Of a DNA stretch of 64,000 bases, positions 17,475 through 26,352 are shown one piece after another (within the stretch, counting starts at the first letter, position 1; each line of letters opens with the position of its first letter). A program made the translations under genes and the position numbers. This stretch comes from Lepidostoma basale (Eukaryota; Arthropoda; Insecta; Trichoptera; Lepidostomatidae): NCBI GenBank assembly GCA_022606425.2, contig JAHDVF020001469.1, forward strand, positions 682,001 to 746,000. The letters are read 5' to 3'. The notes beneath the pieces are model-generated. The model searched no databases and was not told the DNA's origin. It worked only from the letters and a program-made list of their open reading frames with translations.

Positions 17475-17815
17475 GACTGGAAGTATTTGAAATGTGGCTC
17501 CATCGCCGAAGTCCTGAGGCGAGCTAGAGTTTACAGGGAATTGTTATCAACTATCAAGGTCCGAAAGATCTCGCATCTGGGTCATATACTGCGTGGGGAA
17601 AAGTACCACCTTCTCCAACTGATATTGGAGGGGAAAACTGAGGGACGCCGACTGCCCGGAAGGAGATAAATGTCCTGGCTGCGAAACGTGAGGGAGTGGA
17701 CCGGCATCCGAAGTGTGGAGGAGCTGTTCGAAGCGGCGCAGGACAAAGACAGGTTCGCCGAGGTGATCACCAACGTTGGGGGGACCCGATAGGGCACTTG
17801 AAGAAGAAGAAGTTA
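17475..17815 (+). pseudogene. LINE-E C-terminal fragment
   Basis: Frames give AEVLRRARVYRELLSTIKVR, KISHLGHILRGEKYHLLQLI, LEGKTEGRR, then RNVREWTGIRSVEELFEAAQ in a shifted frame. The 3' end 'tcaccaacgttggggggacc' leads to an AAG tail. It starts at the tail of the LINE-A2 copy. Confidence 0.65.
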
Positions 17816-18330
17816 GTTACTAAAGTACATTTGGACAGAAGTGTACAGCGGTCCATCCTCAACTTCAAGTATATTTTCAATACAAACCATTGCACTGAAG
17901 TTTTCTCAATTAAAATTTTCAAAAAAAGAATTTAATCAGGCATTATAATTATTTCCCCCTACATCTGTTATCTTAGAGCGAAATTGCAATAGGCCCCGCC
18001 CTTCCTAAGAGTAATTGCAAAAAATAATTCATTTAGGCATATTTCTCTCTAATGACGTTTTTAAGTTGCATCTCAATTTATTTTCCCGTCTCGCTCTCCT
18101 CCGCGGGGCGCTGGCCGTCTAGAGAGGGACGGCGACGATTCGTCTGGTTCGATAAAAACACCCTTATCGGGTGGTCCGTGTGTAATAAAAATGAGATTAA
18201 CCCCTATTTCATAGTGGGCGATATTCCAATTTCGATTATCTTCCTTATGAGGCATTTTCTTCAGAAATGTGAGGAGCGTCCTAAAAGTTTTTAAATTCAC
18301 CTCATCTTATTTTAATAATTTCAAACCTTA
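17816..18330. other. No gene recognised
   Basis: It contains a GC-rich stretch at 18085-18160. The open frames at 18052-18300 on both strands overlap fully and have no domain. Confidence 0.4.
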
Positions 18331-18341
18331 TTCAAATTAAA

Positions 18342-18610
18342 TAAATAGTCCATTGATTTGGCCGAAAAACTATGATACGAATACTTCAACATTATTACTA
18401 TTAAAATTTAAAACACTGTTATTATATAATATCAAAATTTATTTTTATTTACCGAGTGTCGCGACAGCTGTTTCGCCAACCGATGTTGGCATCATTAGGT
18501 GTTACAATAAATTCAAGTTACAAATAGAAAGACTTACTATTTATAAGGCAAAAAAATACTCTAAATAGTAAGTTTGCCCTATATATAAGTGTTTTAAATT
18601 TTAACAGGAA
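18342..18610 (-). mobile_element. C2 hammerhead element, 269 bp, with target duplication
   Basis: Flanked by CAAATTAAA at 18333-18341 and 18611-18619. It has the same ends as the 1277-1475 copy ('atagtccattg..ttggccgaaa' and 'gtgttttaaattttaacag'). It has about 70 bp more, including an inverted repeat 'cttactattta..taaatagtaag'. Non-coding. Confidence 0.65.
18463..18498 (-). ncRNA. Hammerhead motif, C2, one core change
   Basis: Minus strand: CTAATGA (18498-18492; G5 to A), helix II GCCAAC/GTTGGC with loop ATCG, GAAA, CAGCT, GTC (18465-18463). Helix II is the best in the family, but the G5 change should abolish cleavage. Confidence 0.5.
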
Positions 18611-18639
18611 CAAATTAAACAATATTATTATATATAAGT

Positions 18640-18669
18640 TAACGATGTAAACGGAACTAGAAATAAAGG
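18640..18669 (+). repeat. LINE-A2 sliver
   Basis: 'Taacgatgtaaacggaacta' and 'gaaataaaggg' match the VNDVNGTRNRG segment. It abuts LINE-B. Confidence 0.5.
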
Positions 18670-19385
18670 GAGCACGTGCACATGTTGAGAGGATTTGTGG
18701 CACTGCACTGAAGATGTTGGGCTTCATCGTCCGGACCGGCACAGTTTTCAGGGATCCCAATGTGCTCAGAGTCCTATACAACGCATTGGTTCGGAGCAGA
18801 CTCGAAAGTGGTTCTGTGATATGGAGTTCTCACGAGGCGAGATATTCCGTTATGCTGGAGAGGGTTCAAAAAAAAATTCTGAGGTATCTCTACATGAGGG
18901 AGTATGGTAGTTATCCGTGGCTCTTACCCACTGCATTTCTTTTGGGAATGCTCGGAACCAATTCTTTACAGCTTCGAAGAGATGGGCATCTCATTGCCCA
19001 TTTCTTTAAATTAATCCGTGGATATTTCGAGAACTCGGCCGTGCTAGAGGGTGTTGGTCTTTTTGTCCCTGATGGATATCTCCAACAGCGACAGCATAGA
19101 TTGTTTTACCTACCGGATACCAGAACCAATCTGCCTCGGGTGACACCGGTGGGAAGAGCAAAGGGTCTGCTGAACGCGGTCTCCTCGGAGATCGACGTCT
19201 TTCATATTAGTGAAGGTACGAGTACATTCAGGGGACAAATACTCTTGACTTTAGAAAGTATCTTGTCTTCCTATAGTCGAACCATATCTAATGCGTTACT
19301 GGTATTATGTTGCATTTTTATAATATTTCACCTGTACTCAATAGGTGCCTTAAACATGTTGCTTTGATTTGATTTGATTTGATTT
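18670..19385 (+). mobile_element. LINE-B copy with complete 3' end
   Basis: A 5'-truncated insertion starting at the ERICGTALKM region. It contains the intact C-terminus, a 3' UTR merged with the end of the frame, and a GATTT-repeat tail at 19364-19385. Confidence 0.75.
18714..19367 (+). CDS. LINE-B polyprotein C-terminal region (partial)
   Basis: 217 codons from the first ATG; the frame is open from about 18670. It reads MLGFIVRTGTVFRDPNVLRV, LYNALVRSRLESGSVIWSSH, ERVQKKILRYLYMREYGSYP, then NSLQLRRDGHLIAHFFKLIR, LPDTRTNLPRVTPVGRA and EIDVFHISEG. This is the thumb and C-terminal region downstream of the RT active site in jockey/R1-like non-LTR elements. The catalytic FADD box is not in this copy (see 51890). 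Uninterrupted, unlike the other copies, but too truncated to work alone. Confidence 0.65.
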   Translation: MLGFIVRTGTVFRDPNVLRVLYNALVRSRLESGSVIWSSHEARYSVMLERVQKKILRYLYMREYGSYPWLLPTAFLLGMLGTNSLQLRRDGHLIAHFFKLIRGYFENSAVLEGVGLFVPDGYLQQRQHRLFYLPDTRTNLPRVTPVGRAKGLLNAVSSEIDVFHISEGTSTFRGQILLTLESILSSYSRTISNALLVLCCIFIIFHLYSIGALNMLL

Positions 19386-20430
19386 AACGACCCTTTCATT
19401 ATTTTGTTCATAACACTTTCATTCGCACCGCATTCACTTCTTATACTTGCATTTGACACTATCATAAACTGATTTACCGCACATTCGTCTTAGATATCTC
19501 ATTTCTGCTGCATTTATTCTACTTTCATCCTTCATTTGCCAGTTCCATACTTCGCTTCCATACATAAGCGGCTGTATATACGCATATACAGTAGCTTACG
19601 ATATCCCCTTCAGACACCGTCCACCTGGAAGACCACCTAAGAGATGGAGGGACAGCTGGACCTCATCATCCCATGAGACGTGATTTGTGCGCTACCGATG
19701 AAGAAAAGAGTGACATTTCTACTGCATTTATTCTACTTTCATCCTTCTTATGCCAGTTCCATGCTTCACTTCCATACATAAGGGTCGGCACAAGAACATC
19801 ATTGTGCACTGCCATCTTAGCTTTTTTGGATTAGCTTTTGTTTGCGATGACAACTTTAAGTGCACCATTTATTCTGTTGCCTGCCCCAACCCTTCTTTCA
19901 ATACCCTTCTCCACCCTCCCATCCTTTGTAAACATACTTCCTTAATAAACAAATTCATCCACCGTTTACACTTATATTGCAGACTGTCATGCTTCTTTCT
20001 TTTTCGAAAATCATTACCTTGGACTTATTCACATCAAATCGTATCGCTTGCTTACCTCATTCATACTAGACACCAGGGCTTGAAGTTCATGCTCGTTGTC
20101 TGCAAGTAGCACAGCGTCGTCCGCATACAACAAACAGCTTATTGACACACCGTTCATTTTTGCACCTGATTCCAACCCTTTCAGCTCTTTCATACACTTG
20201 TCCATATATAGATTAAACAACCAAGGAGACATTACACACCCCTATTTGACACCTTTATTGATATCAAACCAGGCTGTAAGATCCCCATTTAGTCTGACAC
20301 TAGCAGTGCTTTCCGTGTACAGCGATGTAATTGCCGTGATTAGTTTTGTGCTTATTCCATATTCCGACAATATTTCCCACAGTTTACCTCTATCTACGCG
20401 ATCTTATAAAACTGCAACTTTTACGTCTGA
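19385..20430 (-). pseudogene. LINE-A2 RT remnant (two pieces)
   Basis: Minus-strand frames: 20029-20232 reads MSPWLFNLYMDKCMKELKGL and VSISCLLYADDAVLLADNEH (catalytic YADD present). The rest is broken but runs from near the LYTESTASV region (20330) down to MNKIMK (19390). A LINE-I piece interrupts it at 19575-19712. The segment with RMCG..NWQ is present on both sides, so two insertions or a duplication are involved. No 3' tail. Confidence 0.65.
19575..19712 (+). repeat. LINE-I fragment
   Basis: 'Caccgtccacctggaagacc' and 'gagatggagggacagctgga' encode the RPPGRPPKRWRDSW motif in LINE-I copies, followed by 'gaagaaaaga' (tail remnant). Confidence 0.5.
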
Positions 20431-20847
20431 ACTATTAGGTGACCCCTCCGTTTTCCCGATTTTTCCCGACTAATGAAATGGTTCATTTGATTTATAGATC
20501 GTTAATGCCTCCAAGTTTAAGCGCTCCCATCTTAGGTAATTATGCATGTAACTGCTTACCCGCTACCGAGCCACCCCCCTCGCCGCGGGCGAAATTGATA
20601 TGGAAATTTTTAAGTATATTGCCTCTACGGAAAAATGGAAAACCATCGAATAGCTGCAGTTAAAAATAATTTATTAGTTTCGTTTGGAAATTATCTGTTT
20701 TTAACTTTTTTACGACCGGAATAAATCTCCGAAAGAGCTAACTATTACAGATACGAATATAAAACAAAATATTATATTTTCTCCTTTCTTAAAACAATCG
20801 CACATTTATCATTTTATGATTTTTTTCCTTGAATATATATTTCTTAA
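20431..20847. other. No gene recognised
   Basis: A C-rich stretch at 20570-20590. No repeat or frame supported. Confidence 0.4.
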
Positions 20848-20949
20848 ATAGTCCGTTACTTTGGCCGAAACACTGTGATACCTTAACATTTTAAAACTGT
20901 TCAATTAAACAACTTTGTTTTTGTATCACAATTGTATTTTATTTTACGC

Positions 20950-20985
20950 GACAGCTGTTTCATCAACCTATGTTGAGATCATCAG
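20950..20985 (-). ncRNA. Hammerhead ribozyme, C2 family
   Basis: Minus strand: CTGATGA (20985-20979), helix II TCAAC/GTTGA with loop ATAG, GAAA (20961-20958), C-AGCT-G, GTC (20952-20950). Compared with the 18463 and 1389 copies, a C-G pair in helix II is replaced by U-A, a compensatory change. The core is intact. Confidence 0.65.
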
Positions 20986-21074
20986 GTGTTACAATAATAT
21001 TATTGGTTGATGAAACAGCTGTCGCGTAAAATAAAATACAACTGTGATACAAAAACAAAGTTATTTAGTTTAAC

Positions 21075-21322
21075 TAACTAACTAACTAACTAACCATCAC
21101 GCCGTCTCCCCGAAAGGGTAGGCAGAAAGAATGGACTGTCACACTTTTACTGATGCGGCACTCCATCCTTCTCTTTTCGCTCCGCGGGAGACGCGGTGTA
21201 ATGGGTTGCGAACCTCATCGCCACCAATAGGCATCTCCCGCGCACACTTCGATCGTCCGACACCCACAAAATAAATCTAAAACAAATAATATGATATAAA
21301 ATAAAATAACAAAATAAAAATA
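21075..21322 (-). mobile_element. SINE-D copy with 8-bp target duplication
   Basis: Flanked by AGTTTAAC (21067-21074 and 21323-21330) inside the C2 element. From its 3' end (left): TTAG tail, the LINE-A2 terminal hairpin, 'gcagaaagaatggactg', then a GC-rich head with an 8-bp stem (GCGGGAGA/TCTCCCGC). The 5' part is AT-rich. Confidence 0.7.
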
Positions 21323-21368
21323 AGTTTAACAGTTTTAAAATATATTTCTATCTAATTAAATATAAAAC

Positions 21369-21740
21369 TAACCAAATAACCATCACGCCGTCTTCTCTCG
21401 GTTTTCGTAGACAGAAAGAATGGACTGCCACACTTTTCTTTTCTGACATACTTCTCTCGATTCCTCATTATTCATATAACGTATCATGTACGCACGTCGA
21501 TTTCTCCGACTCTTCGTGTGGCCGACATTAAATATTTGATTTATTTTATCGTGCCACATTTTCCTCGCTCTTCCTCTAATTCCAGTTCCATTTACACCGT
21601 GAACATGTACTTTTTTACCATTTTTTCTTTCCATGTGTCCAAATCATCTTAGTGATCCTTTCATTATTTTTTGTTCATATTACTTTCATTCGAATCGCAT
21701 TTACTTCTAATATTTTCATTCGACACTTTGCCATACACAA
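21369..21740 (-). pseudogene. LINE-A2 copy
   Basis: The frame reads MERKNGKKVHVHGVNGTGIR, GRARKMWHDKINQIFNVGHT, then YMIRYMNNEESREVCQKR. The terminal hairpin is decayed ('cttctctcggttttcgtaga' on the plus strand). The 5' end is near the VSNENIRSECG region. Confidence 0.7.
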
Positions 21741-21990
21741 TTTTTCTATTCTTATTACATCTTCAGTGATATTATAAAGATATATATTAAAATACGATTA
21801 GTTTTGACAGATGTTATAAAGAATTATGGGAATCTTTATAACATCTGTCAAAACTGATTATATTTGTTAACAATTTTATAATATATTAAATACGTATCTT
21901 TATAATATCACTAAGAAGGACCGGTTGTCCGAAACATGTCTGATATTTAATTTTTTTTAATATTTAAGTAAGTGTTATATATACAAAGTA
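21741..21990. mobile_element. C4 hammerhead element, inverted pair
   Basis: A 23-bp perfect inverted repeat (21800-21822 and 21833-21855, 10-bp spacer) joins a minus-strand half ('atcttcagtgatattataaa' at 21759) to a plus-strand unit with a full hammerhead-like fold at 21905-21946. Confidence 0.6.
21905..21946 (+). ncRNA. Hammerhead-like motif, C4, strong helices, damaged core
   Basis: Helix I ATATCA (21905-21910) pairs perfectly with TGATAT (21941-21946). Helix II is GGAC/GTCC, then GAAA (21931-21934), CAT and GTC (21938-21940). The core reads CTAAGAA instead of CTGANGA, so it is probably inactive. Confidence 0.5.
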
Positions 21991-22634
21991 TATAAAAAAT
22001 AAAAATACAAATAAAACATCTACAACACAAAGTATGGAGAACGTAGAAGAAATATTAATTTCATTTCATTAGTATTAATTTTGTAATGATAATTTTAAAT
22101 ACGCGTAAAAGCTCATATATAAAATATATTGTCTTGCAAATTTTCGATTTCCTCATTAGGCTAAATATTTTTCACATTTTCCTCTTTGATTTTTTTGGTG
22201 TTGCCACAACGCAAAAAAATACTCCATTAGCTCTCTGTTCCATTCGGCTGCGATTTTAATGCCGGCAATACTTTTTATTATCGCGGAGTACGTAGATACC
22301 TCGTAATGTATCCAATCTGTTAGTCTGAACTTCGCCGATAAATCAGACTTTAATGGTTCTTCTTTGGATAATAACAGCGAAAAAAAATCCCCCCCTAATA
22401 ATCCAATTTTAATACAAGTTCGAATTTCATATTGGAGACTGTGTGTAGCCTACACTCGTAAAATCTTAGTCTTATATGAATTATGGAAATACCAATTTGT
22501 ATTATAATTATAAAGTAGCTTTGGAAGTGAAGTATAGAACTGGCAAAAGAAGTATGAAAGTATGAATATACGAGTATGAATAGAAATTATTAGAAATTAA
22601 ACAACAACTGTAGTAGAAATTAAACAACAACAAC
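21991..22634. other. No gene recognised
   Basis: AT-rich. 'Gtatatacaaagtatataaaa' near 21975 continues the C4 flank. 22505-22560 contains 'gaagtgaagtatagaactgg', a possible LINE-A sliver. Confidence 0.35.
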
Positions 22635-23205
22635 AAAAAACCATTACGCCGTTTCCCCGCAGGAGTATTCATAGCACTGGCGGTACTCCAATGGAAGCCC
22701 AGAACCAACCCACCAAATCACCTTCCAACAATGTTCCCATCAGACGTAATAGAAATAGCCCACAAGAGCTGAACCTCTGTAAGCCAGAAGAGGTTTTGAT
22801 TCAAAATTTCTTGCGCAAGCTGAGCTTCTATGGGAGTACCGCCACTGATTCAGATAGAATGGAACGCCACACTACTCTATCCTGACATACCTCTCTAGCT
22901 TCCTCCACAGTCATACAGCGAGTCATACACGCACGACGATTCTTCCGGCTTCTGACATGACCAACCTTTAAATTTTGATTAATTTGGTCATGCCATGTTT
23001 TCCTCGGTCTACCTCGACTCCGTTCTCCATTTACATCGTTAACGTACACTTTTTTAACCATTCTTTCTTCACCCATGCGCTCCATATGTCCGAACCAACG
23101 CAGCGATCCTTTCATAATTTTGTTCATAATACCTTCTTTCGCTCTACATTCCTTTCTAATATCAGCATTTGAGATTCTATCGTACATCGTTCTACGACTG
23201 TATAT
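22635..23205 (-). pseudogene. LINE-A3 copy split by a MITE
   Basis: The minus-strand frame gives MYDRISNADIRKECRAKEGI, SLRWFGHMERMGEERMVKKV, YVNDVNGERSRGRPRKTWHD and NQNLKVGHVRS, ending CQDRVVWRSILS before the insertion. The terminal hairpin half lies left of the insertion at 22644-22662. Subgroup A3 is defined by GERSRG and ISNADIRKECRA. Confidence 0.75.
22675..22847. mobile_element. Non-autonomous hAT-like MITE, 173 bp
   Basis: Inverted ends CACTGGCGGTACTCC and CAGTGGCGGTACTCC (reverse complement), extending about 28 bp. Flanks ATTCATAG and ATTCAGATAG look like an 8-bp target duplication with a 2-nt indel. The interior ('accaaatcaccttccaacaa' to 'tgaacctctgtaagccagaa') is also present at 57222-57310 beside a jockey-like fragment. 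Confidence 0.6.
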
Positions 23206-23206
23206 T

Positions 23207-23280
23207 ATAGTGTCAAATGCAAATATAACAAGTTAATGCAGTGAGAATGAAAAGTTACGAACGAAATGATGAAAGGGTAA
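23207..23280 (+). repeat. LINE-A sliver, opposite orientation
   Basis: 'Gtgtcaaatgcaaatataac' to 'atgaaagggta' matches the VSNANIRSE..MNKIMKG segment and stands head-to-head with the LINE-A3 copy. Confidence 0.5.
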
Positions 23281-23334
23281 AACCTTCCTCCCTCCAGCTG
23301 ACTTTCAAAATCACTTTTTTATTTATTTAATTTA

Positions 23335-23555
23335 ATTATGTATTTTTTTTTAAACTACGAAACGTCAAAAACTCTTCTGCACACTTCGCTTGCCCCATGT
23401 AAAACTATCATACTTGTGAAGACTTGTACTCAAGTGCTGTTGGCACACGCGCGTATCCCTAAAGGTTTGTACATTTTAGGTACATTACTTTTTCTCAAGC
23501 GCGTACGTGATACGGTATAGCGCAGTCAAAGTGTGCGTATCACGTACGTTTATAT
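23335..23555 (+). repeat. Repeat M, first copy
   Basis: The reverse complement is present at 54778-55015 with high similarity ('acgaaacgtcaaa', 'gcgcgtacgtgatacg', 'tactttttctcaagcgcg'). One end contains inverted 'cgtacgtgatacg/cgtatcacgtacg', suggesting a foldback or inverted terminal repeat. No frame. Confidence 0.6.
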
Positions 23556-23577
23556 CCATAGGGTGGTTGAGAATAAG

Positions 23578-23700
23578 AACCAACCTGCCAATGGTTATGC
23601 CTGTGGGTAAAGCAATCTCATTGCTAAATCGGGTCGCCTCGGAGGTCGATATATTTCGTGATTGTGGGAATTGCCTCATAGCTGCGATATAAATGTTATG
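23578..23700 (+). pseudogene. LINE-B fragment
   Basis: Reads RTNLPMVMPVGKAISLLNRV then ASEVDIFRD. Both ends are truncated. Confidence 0.65.
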
Positions 23701-23751
23701 ATTCTTTCTAGATCTCACTCTTTATGTTTTTAAATGTTTTTTAAATAAATT

Positions 23752-24310
23752 CTAACTAACTAACCATCACGCCGTCTCCCCGAAGGGGTAGGCAGAAAGA
23801 ATGGACTGCCACACTTTTCTTTCCTGACATGTTTCTCTCGCTTCCTTAACATTCTTACATCGTGTCATGCACGCGCGTCGATTTATCTGACTCCTCACAT
23901 GGCTGACATTCAATATTTGATTTATTTGTGTGTGCCACGTTTTCCTCGGTCTTCCTCTATTTTTGGTTCCATTTACATCGTTAACATATATTTTTTTACC
24001 ATTCTTTCTTCATTCATTCTTTCTGTATGTCCAAATGATCCTTTCATTATTTTGTTCATGACACCATCATTCGCACCGCATTCACTTCTTATATTTTCAT
24101 TCGACACTCTATCATAAACAGAGTATCCACACATTCGTCTAAGAGATCTCATTTCTACTGCATTTATTCTACTTTCATCCTTCTTTTGCAAGTTCCATGC
24201 TTCGCTTCCATACATAAGGGTCGGTAGAAGAACACCATTAAGCACTGCTATTCTAGCTTTTTTGGTTAGGTATTTGTTTGCGATGACAACTGTATGTGCA
24301 CCATTCACTT
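23752..24310 (-). pseudogene. LINE-A2 copy with 3' end
   Basis: The frame gives AHTVVIANKYLTKKARIAVL, NGVLLPTLMYGSEAWNLQKK, RRMCGYSVYDRVSNENIRSE and MNKIMKGSF. It has the CCCC-TTC-GGGG hairpin and TTAG tail. The WFGH segment is shortened by about 4 codons. The region after MVKKYM is in another frame. Confidence 0.75.
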
Positions 24311-24425
24311 AAAGTAAATAAATTCTGTTTACATAATCTGGAATTGAATATCTACAACGTTGTGATTTTTATTTAAATACATAAATGAAAGATGGTTTGA
24401 ACACATGGAAATAATGGTATAGAAA

Positions 24426-24856
24426 ACTAACTAACTAACCATCACGCCGTCTCCCCGAAAGAATGGACTGTCACACTTTAACCGATGCGGCACTCCATCC
24501 TTCTCTTTTCGCCCCGCGGGAGACGCGGTGTGATGGGTTGCGAACCTCATCGCCACCAATAGGCATCTCCCGCGCACACTTCGATCTTCCAACATCCACA
24601 AAATAAATCTTAAACAAATAATATAAAATACAATGATATAAAATAAAACAATTTAATACAAAATGTTATTTTTAGATGGTGCACATTTGTTTATTTAATT
24701 TATGTTCCACGAATCCACCGTTTAAAAAACGGTGGATACGTGTAACATAAATTAAATAAACACAAAAGTCCGGATCGTCCATGTCAACATGTGCAACATC
24801 GGAAAAACATTATGTGTTATTACATTATGTGCTAAATTTAAAAAAACGGTGGATTC
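24426..24856 (-). mobile_element. SINE-D, longest copy (431 bp), 12-bp target duplication
   Basis: Flanked by ATGGTATAGAAA at 24414-24425 and 24857-24868. From 3' to 5' (left to right): CTAA-repeat tail, LINE-A2-like terminal ~65 bp (a few bases of the hairpin deleted), GC-rich head, AT-rich middle, a 73-bp hairpin, then 'taaatttaaaaaaacggtgg' at the 5' end. The head contains 'ggttcgcaaccc', B-box-like, but no well-spaced A box. Confidence 0.7.
24689..24761. repeat. 73-bp near-perfect hairpin in SINE-D
   Basis: Arms run from 'gtttatttaatttatgtt' with 'atccaccgttt' to the reverse complement, with about 2 mismatches and a 3-nt loop. 'Ccaccgttttt' recurs at the element's 5' end. Confidence 0.8.
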
Positions 24857-25160
24857 ATGGTATAGAAAGTTTATGTAAATGACGTAAACGGAACTAGAAA
24901 CAGAGGAAAACGTGGCACGATCAAGCAATCAAGTATTAAATATCGGCCACATGAGGAGTTGGAGAAATCGACGTGCATGCGCGACACAGAGTGTGAATGT
25001 GAAGGATTCGGGATAATTATGTTAGGAAAGAACAGTGTGTAGACCTGTTATTTCTGCCTGTCCCTTCGGGGAAACGGCGTTATAGTTAGATTAGATACAA
25101 TGAACTTCTACCAAGAAATTTCAATCAACAACATCAATATTATTGAAATTAAATCGTTAT

Positions 25161-25205
25161 CCATAATGAAGGTATAAAATATCTTCGAAACATGTCGAAA
25201 ACAAC
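25161..25205 (+). ncRNA. C1 hammerhead-like motif, core degraded
   Basis: Helix II GAAG/CTTC, GAAA (25187-25190), CAT, GTC (25194-25196). The core reads 'ccataatga' in place of CTGATGA. Confidence 0.4.
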
Positions 25206-25216
25206 GCGTTTTAATT

Positions 25217-25585
25217 TAACTAACTAACCATCACGCCGTTTCCCCGGAGGGGTAGGCAGAGAGGATGAACCGCCATGCTCTGTCCTGACATACCTCTACA
25301 TGCACGCTCGTCGATTTTGCCGACTTTGAATGTGACCTTTTTGTACTTGATTAATTTAGTTCAGCCATGCTTTCCTTGGTCTTCTACGGCTTCTCTTTCC
25401 ACTCACACTGCTTGTATACTACAGTTTAACCATTATTCTCTCGTCCATTCGTTCCATATGCCCAAACCATCTCAGTGATCTTTTTTTAATTTTATTTTTG
25501 ATGCCTTACATTACTTCCTTATTTCCTCGTTCAGTAATCTATCATATATCGTTTTAATTTACGACAGTCTTCAGTCTTTATCCAC
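25217..25585 (-). pseudogene. LINE-A1 copy
   Basis: Plus-strand landmarks are CTAA tail, CCCC-GGA-GGGG hairpin, 'gaggatgaaccgccatgctc', 'ttctacggcttctctttcca' and 'atgcccaaaccatctcagtg'. An internal deletion lies near the NVEEAREVC codons. Heavily frameshifted. Confidence 0.7.
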
Positions 25586-26035
25586 TGTTTCGCCTTTAAT
25601 CTGTTGATATGTATCATTGCGCCTTAAATATATTGCTTATATCACATCTTACTTGATTCATGACATATGTAGTTACATATTTATATGAATAATTTTATAC
25701 TTCGTTTGGTTCGTGCCCTCACTGATGAATGCAACAACTACCGGTGAAAAGCCGAACTAATAATTTTTCACTTGTTTCGTGCATGCTAGAGGCATCTGTG
25801 ATTCATATTCCGAATTAGGAATCTTGCATGATTTCCTAACATTTTGTATTTTTATCATTCCATAAACTTTACAATTTACGCGGTTACTTCACTTATTCGA
25901 TTGCTTCTAAAGTATAATAAAACTTTATCTTCCCGTTTCGAGCGGTTAATTATTTTGGAACATGAAAATTAGGAGAAAACTCCTTATCACTTCGAGGGTT
26001 ATATTTTTAAAGTATTATTTATTTGTTGACAATTA
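25586..26035. other. No gene recognised
   Basis: AT-rich. 'Ctgatgaatgcaacaactac' followed by 'cggtgaaaagccg' near 25722-25755 is loosely ribozyme-like, but GTC is missing. No other feature. Confidence 0.35.
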
Positions 26036-26262
26036 TTCTTTCTTCTTCTGGTTCTGTGTCAGGTCCCCCCAACATTGACGATCACAGCAGCGAAAGCATC
26101 TCTGTCCTGGGCCACCTGGAACAGGTTCTCAACCATGTTCATTCCTGTTCACTCTCTTTTATTCCACAGCCAGGATAACTGCCTTCTATTAACTCCCAAA
26201 CGTCCCTCTATTTTGCCCATGATTATCAGCCGAAGAAGGTGGTATCTTTCTTCCGTTAGCAC
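26036..26262 (-). pseudogene. LINE-E 3' end
   Basis: Plus-strand 'ttcttcttctgg' (AAG tail), 'ggtccccccaacattg', 'cagccaggataactgccttc' and 'agaaggtggtatctttc' are the complement of the LINE-E C-terminal region at 17560-17790. Frames are broken. Confidence 0.65.
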
Positions 26263-26289
26263 ATGTGTTTTTTTTTTTTTTTTTTATTT

Positions 26290-26352
26290 GTTTACCTCTA
26301 AAACAAACACCCTTTATGTAACAATGTGTATAAGGGTGTTTTTTTAGAGGTA
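26290..26352. repeat. Inverted repeat of element L ends
   Basis: 'Tttgtttacctctaaaacaa' and its complement, each followed by the 'acaccctt' end motif, flank an 11-bp spacer. Two L ends lie head-to-head. Confidence 0.7.

Larger units (their letters stand above)
20848..21344. mobile_element. C2 hammerhead element as inverted pair, split by SINE-D
   Basis: The minus-strand unit (20848-20990) and a plus-strand unit (21001-21074, resuming at 21323 with 'agttttaaaat') form an inverted repeat with arms from about 20917 to 20968 and 21005 to 21062. The arms contain the cleavage-site half of the ribozyme plus 'taaaataaaatac' and 'tgtgatac'. Head-to-head halves match the organisation of Penelope-like termini. 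Confidence 0.65.
24393..25090 (+). pseudogene. LINE-A2 copy split by SINE-D
   Basis: Left piece 'gatggtttgaacacatgg' to 'atggtatagaaa'. The right piece resumes after the duplicated 12-bp target with 'gtttatgtaaatgacgtaaa', reading YVNDVNGTRNRGK, and ends at 'ggcgttatagttag'. Several frame breaks. Confidence 0.65.

Noticed and set aside
25722..25755. CTGATGA followed by GTGAAAAGCCG as a hammerhead
   Set aside because: Helix II does not form properly and no GTC or equivalent cleavage triplet follows at the right distance.
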